12,666 bases of DNA from an uncultured Variovorax sp. (GTDB lineage Bacteria; Pseudomonadota; Gammaproteobacteria; Burkholderiales; Burkholderiaceae), in assembly GCA_946478645.1 (NCBI GenBank), contig CAMLCW010000129.1, positions 1 through 12,666 of the forward strand, written 5' to 3'. The notes beneath the pieces are model-generated. The model searched no databases, was not told the DNA's origin, and worked only from the letters and a program-made list of their open reading frames with translations. Positions 7,141 through 12,666 of the stretch are shown in pieces. Within the stretch, counting starts at the first letter, position 1. Every line of letters starts with the position of its first letter. A program made the translations under genes and the position numbers.

Positions 7141-7177
7141 TTGAACGTCTGTACAAAACTGTTGAACACACGTGCAA
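7141..7177. promoter_or_regulatory. Tandem palindromes, probable TetR operators
   Basis: Two 16-bp imperfect palindromes share the form TTGAAC-N4-GTNCAA: TTGAAC-GTCT-GTACAA at 7141-7156 and TTGAAC-ACAC-GTGCAA at 7162-7177. Each arm pair matches at 5 of 6 positions. The centres are 21 bp apart, two helical turns, so two dimers would sit on the same face. They lie in the divergent gap between tetR and the acetoacetyl-CoA synthetase gene, where a regulator of both would bind. No convincing -35/-10 pair is visible around them on either strand. Confidence 0.72.
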
Positions 7178-7231
7178 ACCCTGAGGCCCATGCCTCTTGA
7201 GCCCTGCGCGGCGCGGCATTACGCTCGTGCC

Positions 7232-9250
7232 ATGCCCGCCCCCCACCTTCCCGCCCCGAACATTCCCCAGATCCGGCTCTACCAGGACTGGCTGCGCGAC
7301 CAGCGCGGTCTCTCCTTCGACAGCTACGACGCGCTCTGGCGCTGGTCGGTGACCGACCTCGACGCGTTCTGGCAGAGCATCTGGGATTACATGGGCATGC
7401 GCTCGCCCACGCCGCACACGGCCGTGCTGGCCGAGGCGCGCATGCCCGGCGCGAAGTGGTTCCCCGGCGCGCAGGTCAACTATGCGCGCGAGGTGCTGCG
7501 CCATGCCGATGCGGCGCATGCGGCCGGCATGCCCGCGATCGTGAGCGACGACGAACTCGGCCAGGTGCGCGAGATGTCGTGGCCCGAACTGCGCCGCCAG
7601 GTGGCCTCGGCCGCGCTCACCTTGCGCGCGCTCGGCGTGCAGCGCGGCGACCGCGTGGCCGCCTACATGCCGAACGTGCCCGAGACGATGGTGGCATTTC
7701 TCGCCTGCTCGAGCATCGGCGCGGTGTGGAGCGTGTGCGCGCCCGACATGGGCACCGCCGCGGTCGCCGACCGCTTTCGGCAGATCGAGCCCACGCTGCT
7801 GATCGCGGCCGACGGCGTGCACTACGGCGGCAAGCCCATCGACCGCAGCGCCGTGGTGCAGGAACTGCGCGACGCGCTGCCGAGCGTGAAGAAGCTGCTG
7901 CTGGTGCGCACGCCGCATGCCGCGCGCCAGCTCGCGGCCGACGCCGACTGGCTCGGCGCCATCGCACGCGACGACGCCGAGGTGGCGTCCTTCGAGCCCG
8001 AGTGGCTGCCCTTCGACCACCCGATCTGGATCGTCTATTCGAGCGGCACCACCGGCCTGCCCAAGCCCATCGTGCACGGGCAGGGCGGCATCATCCTCAC
8101 GATGTACGCCTGCGGCCTGCACAACGACGTGGGCGCGAGCTACGGCGCCAACAACTTCGGCGAGCGCTTCCACTGGTACAGCTCGACCGGCTGGGTCATG
8201 TGGAACTGCCAGCTCGCGGCGCTGGCCTTCGGTGCGACCGCGGTCATCTACGACGGGCATCCCGCAGGCAGCAAGGACAAGCCCGACTGGGCCGTGCTGT
8301 GGCGCTTCGTCGCCAGGCACCGCATCACCTTCTTCGGCGCGGGCGCGGCCTATTTCACCAACTGCATGAAGGCCGGCGTGGTGGCCGCCGAGTGCGGCGA
8401 TCTCTCGCGCGTGCGTGCGCTCGGCAGTACGGGATCGCCGCTGTCGGAAGAAGTGCAGCGCTGGGGCACGCAGCAGATCCTGGCCGCGGGCGCGAAGGAG
8501 GTCTGGTGGTGCAACATCTCGGGCGGCACCGACTTCTGCGGCGCCTTCATCGGCGGCAACCGCGAGCTGCCCGAAGTGCCGGGCCAGATGCAGTGCCGAG
8601 AACTCGGCCATGCGGTCGAGGCCTGGAACGAAGCGGGCCAGCCCGTGATCGGCGAAGTCGGCGAACTGGTCTGCACGCAGCCGATCCCGTCGATGCCGCT
8701 CTACTTCTGGGGCGACGAGGGCAACGCGCGCTACCTGTCGAGCTACTTCGACACTTACCCCGGTGTCTGGCGGCACGGCGACTGGATCCGGATTGGCGAG
8801 GACGGCGGCTGCATCATCTACGGCCGCAGCGACGCCACCATCAACCGCCAGGGCCTGCGCATGGGCACGAGCGAGATCTACAGCGCGGTCGAGGGCCTCG
8901 ACGAGGTGCTCGACTCGATGGTGGTCGACCTCGAATACCTCGGCCGCGACAGCTACATGCCGCTGTTCGTGGTGCTGCGCCCCGGCATCGCGCTCGACGA
9001 CGCGGTGCGCACCAAGATCCACAACGCGATCAAGACCTCGCTCTCGCCGCGTTTTCTGCCGAACGACATCTTCCAGGTGGCCGAGATCCCGCGCACGCTC
9101 TCGGGCAAGAAGCAGGAACTGCCGATCAAGAAGCTGCTGCTGGGCCAGCCGATCGAGAAAGTGGTCAACCGCGAGGCCATGGCCAACCCGGCGTCGCTCG
9201 ACTGGTTCGTCGCGTTCGCCGCGACACGGGCCTCTTCATTCGCGGTGTAG
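7232..9250 (+). CDS. aacS: Acetoacetyl-CoA synthetase (acetoacetate--CoA ligase)
   Basis: A 672-residue adenylate-forming enzyme: acetoacetate + ATP + CoA gives acetoacetyl-CoA, AMP and PPi. The long N-terminal region (LYQDWL, LWRWSVTDLDAFW, then WFPGAQVNYAREVL at 76-89) is typical of acetoacetyl-CoA synthetases in the acetyl-CoA synthetase superfamily. Core motifs: phosphate loop YSSGTTGLPK (269-278), SGGTDFCG (430-437), HGDW (515-518), GRSDATINRQGLRMGTSE (531-548) and the catalytic Lys K626 in TLSGKK. The start is uncertain. I choose the ATG at 7232. An in-frame ATG at 7190 has a GAGG only 3 bases before it, and the GTG at 7172 lies inside an operator palindrome. It is divergent from tetR and would consume the acetoacetate made by fumarylacetoacetase. 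Its end is followed by a cluster of hairpins. Confidence 0.93.
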   Translation: MPAPHLPAPNIPQIRLYQDWLRDQRGLSFDSYDALWRWSVTDLDAFWQSIWDYMGMRSPTPHTAVLAEARMPGAKWFPGAQVNYAREVLRHADAAHAAGMPAIVSDDELGQVREMSWPELRRQVASAALTLRALGVQRGDRVAAYMPNVPETMVAFLACSSIGAVWSVCAPDMGTAAVADRFRQIEPTLLIAADGVHYGGKPIDRSAVVQELRDALPSVKKLLLVRTPHAARQLAADADWLGAIARDDAEVASFEPEWLPFDHPIWIVYSSGTTGLPKPIVHGQGGIILTMYACGLHNDVGASYGANNFGERFHWYSSTGWVMWNCQLAALAFGATAVIYDGHPAGSKDKPDWAVLWRFVARHRITFFGAGAAYFTNCMKAGVVAAECGDLSRVRALGSTGSPLSEEVQRWGTQQILAAGAKEVWWCNISGGTDFCGAFIGGNRELPEVPGQMQCRELGHAVEAWNEAGQPVIGEVGELVCTQPIPSMPLYFWGDEGNARYLSSYFDTYPGVWRHGDWIRIGEDGGCIIYGRSDATINRQGLRMGTSEIYSAVEGLDEVLDSMVVDLEYLGRDSYMPLFVVLRPGIALDDAVRTKIHNAIKTSLSPRFLPNDIFQVAEIPRTLSGKKQELPIKKLLLGQPIEKVVNREAMANPASLDWFVAFAATRASSFAV

Positions 9251-9274
9251 CTCTTGACGACGGCACCATGCGGG

Positions 9275-9350
9275 AACACCGTGGAACCGGCTTTGCCGGG
9301 CCGCCGGTGTTGCCCCCTTGAGGGGGAGGCGGCTACACGAAGTGAGCCGC
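9275..9350. repeat. Intergenic hairpin cluster between convergent genes (repeat-like, possible bidirectional terminator)
   Basis: Three successive hairpins fill the gap. First, AACACCG (9275-9281) pairs with CGGTGTT (9305-9311) around an inner CCGGC-TTT-GCCGG (9287-9299). Second, CCCCC-TTGA-GGGGG (9313-9326). Third, GCGGCT-A-CAC-GAA-GTG-AGCCGC (9329-9350). No clean U-tract follows on the plus strand apart from TTTT at 9364-9367. The composite resembles a short dispersed intergenic element I recall from Comamonadaceae genomes; I could not check this. It separates the synthetase from the oppositely oriented oxygenase gene. Confidence 0.7.
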
Positions 9351-9365
9351 TTCGGGGGTGGGCTT

Positions 9366-10109
9366 TTAGCTTGCGTCGTGGAAGATGATGCCGAGCGTGT
9401 GCCGCCGTCCCGAGCGCACGCGGCTCACACCGTGGCGCATGGTCACGCGGTAGGTGCCGCGCGTGCCTGCCACCGGCCGCTGGTTGACCGCGAAGACCAC
9501 CGCTTCGCCCTGCGCCAGCGCCACCACCTCGGCGCGTGACTGCATGCGCGGACGCTGCTCGGTCAGCACGAACTCACCACCGCTGAAATCCTCGCCGGGC
9601 CGGCTCAGCAGCACGGTGAGCTGCAGCGGAAACTGCAGCTCGCCGTAGAGGTCCTGGTGCAGGCAGTTGTAGTCGCCCTCGCCGTAGCGCAGCAGCAGCG
9701 GCGTGGGCCGCAGCTGGCCCGCCGCATGGCAGCGCGCAAGGTAGTCGGCATGGTCGGCGGGCAGATCGGCCGGCTGCCCCATGGCCGCACGCCACGCGTT
9801 CGCGAGCGGCACGAGCCGTGCATACAGGGCGCTGCGCCACGCGGTGAGCAGCGGCGGCAGCGGGTTCGCGAAGTACTGGTACTCGCCCTGGCCGAAGCCG
9901 TGGCGCTGCATCACGACGCGGCTGCGAAAGCGGCCCGGCGCGTCGTACATCGCGGCCAGCGCGCGGCATTCGTCGGGGCTGAACAGCACGCCGGTGTTGG
10001 CGCAGCCGCGCGCGGCGAGTTCGCTGTCGATGCGGGGCCAGTCGAGCGCGGCGACGGTGCTGGCGGGCGACGAAGCGGAAGAAGAAGAGAGTGAAGAAGA
10101 CGTCGGCAT
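9366..10109 (-). CDS. 2OG-Fe(II) oxygenase family protein
   Basis: A 247-residue protein with a Ser/Ala-rich, probably disordered N-terminus (1-20) and a double-stranded beta-helix dioxygenase core. The iron triad is visible: H151 and D153 in CLHQDLYGELQF and the distal H226 in MRHGVSR. R236, ten residues later, fits the 2-oxoglutarate carboxylate anchor. It resembles the family annotated in Pfam as oxygenase acting on damaged DNA (Oxygenase-NA, PF09859), an AlkB-related label that I recall rather than tested. The substrate could equally be another small molecule or protein. The start at 10109 has no strong ribosome binding site. It converges on the synthetase gene and has no evident functional link to it. 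Confidence 0.85.
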   Translation of the reverse strand: MPTSSSLSSSSASSPASTVAALDWPRIDSELAARGCANTGVLFSPDECRALAAMYDAPGRFRSRVVMQRHGFGQGEYQYFANPLPPLLTAWRSALYARLVPLANAWRAAMGQPADLPADHADYLARCHAAGQLRPTPLLLRYGEGDYNCLHQDLYGELQFPLQLTVLLSRPGEDFSGGEFVLTEQRPRMQSRAEVVALAQGEAVVFAVNQRPVAGTRGTYRVTMRHGVSRVRSGRRHTLGIIFHDAS

Positions 10110-10177
10110 GCCGCCAGTCTCGCGCCGTCACGGCGGCGCTGCTGGCCGTTTCCGGACTTCGGTTCTCGGCGTGGTGG

Positions 10178-10579
10178 CTACAGCCAGGTCCCGCCGGTCG
10201 GCATCTGGATCGTCGTGGCGGGGTCGCCGCTGTTGACAAGCGAATCGATCGCGATGCTCAGCACCGAGATGAAGATGCTCGCGAAGAACGCGGTCCAGAA
10301 GCCCGAGAGCCTGAAGCCGCGCACCAGCGCCGCCACGAGCATGATCATCAGCGCGTTGATCACGAGCAGGAACAGGCCGAGGGTCAGCAGCGTCAGCGGC
10401 AGCGTGAGCACGATCAGGAGCGGCTTGACGATGGCGTTGGCCAGGCCCAGCAGCAGCGCCGAGACCACGAGCGCGCCGGTGGTCTCGAACTTGAGCCCGC
10501 GAAAGATCAGGCTCGCGACCCACAGCGAGAGCGCCGTGATGGCCCAGTGCACGAGGAAGGGGGCGATGTTGTTCAGCAT
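10178..10579 (-). CDS. Small four-helix membrane protein, phage holin family IV-like (PF04020 type)
   Basis: A 133-residue, very hydrophobic protein with about four membrane helices (near 5-26, 33-52, 54-87 as two closely packed spans, and 92-113). Short charged turns (RGLKFE, VKP, RGFR) and a polar C-terminal tail separate or follow them. The pattern VSALLLGLANAIVKPLL matches the widespread family named after mycobacteriophage holins. In most bacteria it is a chromosomal membrane protein of unknown function, not a lysis protein. No other phage genes are nearby. It follows the LysR gene by 38 bases on the same strand and has no clear ribosome binding site. Confidence 0.85.
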   Translation of the reverse strand: MLNNIAPFLVHWAITALSLWVASLIFRGLKFETTGALVVSALLLGLANAIVKPLLIVLTLPLTLLTLGLFLLVINALMIMLVAALVRGFRLSGFWTAFFASIFISVLSIAIDSLVNSGDPATTIQMPTGGTWL

Positions 10580-10617
10580 GGCGGCCCATCATATCGGCCG
10601 CATGCGGCTCCGCCTTG

Positions 10618-11523
10618 TCAGCCGCCGCGCCGCGCCTCGGCCAGCAGCCATTCGCTGAAATGCCGGAGCAGCGGGCGCTGGTCGGCGCGCTCGGGTGTCA
10701 CCAGGTAGTAGCTGCGCTCGCCCGAGAGCGGCCGCGCGCAGGCCACCACGAGTTCGCCGCGCGCGAGTTCGTCGGCCACCAGCATGGTCGGTATCAGGGC
10801 CACGCCGAACCCGTGCGAGGCGGCCGCGGCCAGGATGGAGAACAACTCGTAGCGCGGCCCGCCGCGCGCGGTGGGCGCATCGATGCGCTGGGCGTCGAAC
10901 CACTGCCGCCAGCCATCGGGCCGCGTGCTCTGCTGCAGCAGCGGCATCTTCGCGATGGCCGCGGGTGCCACGGGCCGGCCGCGCGGCAGCAGCGACGGGC
11001 TGCACACCGGCACCACGTCTTCGTGCATCAGCAGCAGCGCGCGCGTGCCGGCCCAATTCTCGACCTGCGCCGGCGTGCCGGCGTAGAGCGCGGCGTCGAA
11101 CTCGGCATCGGCGAACAGGAAAGGGCGGGTGCGCGTCTCGATGTGCACCACCACGTCGGGGTGCAGCGCCGCGAAGTCCTTGAGGCGCGGCATCAGCCAG
11201 CGCGTGGCGAAGGTCGGCACGGCCGCGAGCGAGAGCGATCCGCCCTCGCCCTGGCGGGCCATGGCGTCGAGCGTGTCGCGCTCCATCGCCTCGAGCCGGC
11301 GGGCGGTCTGGCGCGCATAGGCGGCACCGCTCGCGGTCAGCGCCACGCCATGGCGCGTGCGGCGGAACAGCGCCACGCCGAGGAAGGCCTCGAGCGTGCC
11401 GATCTGGCGCGACACCGCGCTCTGGGTGAGCGCGAGTTCCTGCGCCGCGCGGGTGTAGCTTTCGTGCCGTGCCGCGGCATCGAAGCACACGAGGGTCTGC
11501 AGGGGCGGTATCTTGCGGCGCAT
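10618..11523 (-). CDS. LysR-family transcriptional regulator, probable regulator of glutaryl-CoA dehydrogenase
   Basis: A 301-residue LysR-type regulator of the usual length. The winged helix-turn-helix is at the N-terminus (about 7-65), with the recognition region [20 protein letters not shown] at 22-41 and the family-typical [15 protein letters not shown]. An effector-binding domain of two Rossmann-like lobes begins near residue 93 ([20 protein letters not shown] is its first strand and helix, GcvA-like). It is divergent from the glutaryl-CoA dehydrogenase gene across a 191-bp gap that contains a LysR-type palindrome. The same arrangement is known for GcdR and gcdH in pseudomonads, so it likely activates that gene in response to glutarate or a derivative. 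The function is inferred from family and position. Confidence 0.92.
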   Translation of the reverse strand: MRRKIPPLQTLVCFDAAARHESYTRAAQELALTQSAVSRQIGTLEAFLGVALFRRTRHGVALTASGAAYARQTARRLEAMERDTLDAMARQGEGGSLSLAAVPTFATRWLMPRLKDFAALHPDVVVHIETRTRPFLFADAEFDAALYAGTPAQVENWAGTRALLLMHEDVVPVCSPSLLPRGRPVAPAAIAKMPLLQQSTRPDGWRQWFDAQRIDAPTARGGPRYELFSILAAAASHGFGVALIPTMLVADELARGELVVACARPLSGERSYYLVTPERADQRPLLRHFSEWLLAEARRGG

Positions 11524-11542
11524 GTATGCCGCGAGTGTATGA

Positions 11543-11563
11543 CTGGCAATGCGCTGTTACCAG
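11543..11563. promoter_or_regulatory. Inverted repeat near the LysR start, possible second regulator site
   Basis: CTGGCAA (11543-11549) and TTACCAG (11557-11563) form an inverted repeat matching at 6 of 7 positions around a 7-base spacer. It lies 20 bases upstream of the LysR start codon and 46 bp centre-to-centre from the stronger palindrome. It could be an autoregulatory site, but its sequence is not clearly the same as the main site. Confidence 0.4.
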
Positions 11564-11585
11564 TAGAACGGCCCTGTACTCTGCA

Positions 11586-11612
11586 CCAGATGTGCGTTGT
11601 ACGCATATCTGG
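11586..11612. promoter_or_regulatory. LysR-type operator (T-N11-A palindrome)
   Basis: A 27-bp palindrome with outer arms CCAGAT (11586-11591) and ATCTGG (11607-11612) and a perfect inner core TGCGT-TGT-ACGCA (11593-11605), which fits the T-N11-A rule of LysR boxes. Only the central 3 bases and one pair of positions break symmetry. Its centre (11599) is about 64 bp upstream of the transcription start expected from the candidate promoter, the usual place for a LysR recognition site. Confidence 0.78.
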
Positions 11613-11626
11613 GTGAGGATTCATCG

Positions 11627-11656
11627 TTTGCGCATGGCCTTGAGCGGGGCTAGGAT
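11627..11656 (+). promoter_or_regulatory. Candidate promoter of glutaryl-CoA dehydrogenase gene
   Basis: TTTGCG (11627-11632) and TAGGAT (11651-11656) are separated by 18 bp. Both match the sigma-70 consensus poorly (3 and 4 of 6), as expected for an activator-dependent promoter. Downstream lies a pyrimidine-rich leader (11670-11702) and then the GGAGA ribosome binding site. The assignment rests mainly on its spacing from the palindrome. Confidence 0.4.
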
Positions 11657-11714
11657 CGGGCGATTCCCGGCCTTTTCGCCTTTTCTTTTCTTCCCCTTCT
11701 CCGGAGACAGCCAC

Positions 11715-12666
11715 ATGGCCGCCAAAGCGCAATTCCATTGGGACGACCCCTTCCTGCTCGACCAGCAACTGACCGACGACGAGCGCATGATCCGCGACGC
11801 GGCCAATGCCTACTGCCAGGAACGCCTCGCGCCGCGCGTGCTCGAAGGCTTCCGCACCGGCGAGACCGACCCCGCGATCTTTCGCGAAATGGGTTCGCTC
11901 GGCCTGCTCGGCCCGACCATTCCCGAGCAGTACGGCGGCCCCGGCCTCAACTACGTGGCCTACGGCCTCATCGCACGCGAAGTCGAGCGCGTCGACTCGG
12001 GCTACCGCTCGATGGCCAGCGTGCAGAGCTCGCTGGTGATGGTGCCGATCTTCGAATTCGGCACCGAAGGCCAGAAGCAGAAGTTCCTGCCCAAGCTCGC
12101 CACCGGCGAATGGATCGGCTGCTTCGGCCTGACCGAGCCCGACCACGGCTCCGACCCCGGCAGCATGGCCACGCGCGCCAAGAAGGTGCCGGGCGGTTAT
12201 TCGCTCAGCGGCTCGAAGATGTGGATCAGCAACTCGCCGATCGCCGACGTGTTCGTGGTCTGGGCCAAGGAAGTCAGCGAGAGCGGCACTGTCGGCCCGA
12301 TCCGCGGCTTCGTGCTCGAGAAGGGCATGAAGGGCCTGAGCGCACCGGCCATCCACGGCAAGGTGGGCCTGCGCGCCAGCATCACCGGCGAAATCGTGAT
12401 GGACGGCGTGTTCTGCCCCGAAGAGAACGCGTTCCCCGAAGTGCAGGGCCTCAAGGGCCCGTTCACCTGCCTCAACAGCGCACGCTACGGCATTTCGTGG
12501 GGCGCGCTCGGCGCGGCCGAAGACTGCTGGCACCGCGCGCGCCAGTACACGCTCGACCGCAAGCAGTTCGGCCGCCCGCTCGCCGCGAACCAGCTCATCC
12601 AGAAGAAGCTCGCCGACATGCAGACCGAGATCACGCTGGGCCTGCAGGGCAGCCTGCGCCTCGGCC
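11715..12666 (+). CDS. gcdH: Glutaryl-CoA dehydrogenase (5' part)
   Basis: The gene runs off the right edge after 317 codons, with no stop in the window. The enzyme oxidises and decarboxylates glutaryl-CoA to crotonyl-CoA and CO2 in lysine/tryptophan/glutarate breakdown, using FAD and electron-transfer flavoprotein. Diagnostic stretches match human GCDH closely: VDSGYRS (93-99, where R98 aligns with the substrate-binding Arg94), ASVQSSLVM (101-109), [12 protein letters not shown] (137-148, FAD contact), MWISNSP (169-175), [11 protein letters not shown] (201-211), NSARYGI (254-260) and [18 protein letters not shown] (293-310). The catalytic Glu lies beyond the window. The ATG at 11715 has GGAGA 7 bases upstream. 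It is divergent from the LysR gene, which probably controls it. Confidence 0.95.
   Translation, partial: MAAKAQFHWDDPFLLDQQLTDDERMIRDAANAYCQERLAPRVLEGFRTGETDPAIFREMGSLGLLGPTIPEQYGGPGLNYVAYGLIAREVERVDSGYRSMASVQSSLVMVPIFEFGTEGQKQKFLPKLATGEWIGCFGLTEPDHGSDPGSMATRAKKVPGGYSLSGSKMWISNSPIADVFVVWAKEVSESGTVGPIRGFVLEKGMKGLSAPAIHGKVGLRASITGEIVMDGVFCPEENAFPEVQGLKGPFTCLNSARYGISWGALGAAEDCWHRARQYTLDRKQFGRPLAANQLIQKKLADMQTEITLGLQGSLRLG

Noticed and set aside
7133..9022. Long open minus-strand extension upstream of tetR, in the same frame
   Set aside because: It is antisense to acetoacetyl-CoA synthetase, which has all its motifs, and its translation is low-complexity His/Ala/Gly-rich. The tetR start at 7132 fits the family length.
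7456..9321. A 621-codon plus-strand frame overlapping the synthetase
   Set aside because: It is an Arg-rich frame-shifted shadow of the synthetase coding sequence with no domain.
10178..10579. Prophage remnant suggested by the holin-like protein
   Set aside because: No endolysin, structural, integrase or repeat boundary is near, and this membrane family is widespread as an ordinary chromosomal gene.
10597..10608. Perfect 12-bp palindrome GCCGCATGCGGC between the lysR and holin-like genes
   Set aside because: It is too short and loopless for a terminator, and such GC-rich palindromes are expected by chance at this composition.
11337..12533. A 398-codon minus-strand frame across the lysR-gcdH gap
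   Set aside because: It is antisense to gcdH and overlaps the lysR start in another frame; the real proteins on each side are complete and well conserved.

Overview
The window is high-GC DNA with dense, strongly codon-biased genes and very short intergenic gaps. Protein content (fumarylacetoacetase, acetoacetyl-CoA synthetase, glutaryl-CoA dehydrogenase with a divergent LysR gene, SsuA/NMT1-type ABC importer) and the style of the intergenic repeats suggest a betaproteobacterium of the Burkholderiales, probably Comamonadaceae (Variovorax-like). That placement is inference from composition and gene style; no database was searched.

Layout. (1) 1-790: the 3' end of a thioredoxin-reductase-like flavoprotein, then a tRNA-Gly(GCC) with its own -10 box and a strong hairpin terminator. 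(2) 822-7132: a seven-gene minus-strand block, read right to left: tetR, a periplasmic substrate-binding protein, an ATPase, two different permeases, a cyclase-family metal hydrolase and fumarylacetoacetase. The first five genes overlap by 4-8 nt at every junction (ATGA, GTGA, 8 nt, ATGA). A 111-bp inverted-repeat element then separates them from the last two genes. (3) 7133-7231: a divergent control region with two tandem palindromes 21 bp apart, the likely TetR operators. (4) 7232-9250, plus strand: acetoacetyl-CoA synthetase. (5) 9275-9350: a cluster of hairpins between convergent genes. (6) 9366-11523, minus strand: a 2OG-Fe(II) oxygenase, a small four-helix membrane protein of the phage-holin-IV type, and a LysR regulator. 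(7) 11524-11714: a divergent control region with a well-formed LysR-type palindrome. (8) 11715-end: glutaryl-CoA dehydrogenase, cut by the window edge.

How the genes may work together. Fumarylacetoacetase releases fumarate and acetoacetate; the divergent synthetase turns acetoacetate into acetoacetyl-CoA. A TetR gene sits at the head of the transporter/hydrolase block, with paired operator-like palindromes between it and the synthetase. This looks like one regulon that imports a small organic compound, degrades it through an acetoacetate-yielding step and activates the acetoacetate. The imported compound is not identifiable from sequence. Homogentisate dioxygenase and maleylacetoacetate isomerase are not in the window. 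The glutaryl-CoA dehydrogenase unit at the right end is a separate catabolic module whose product crotonyl-CoA also leads to acetoacetyl-CoA. No stretch over 300 bases lacks a gene.
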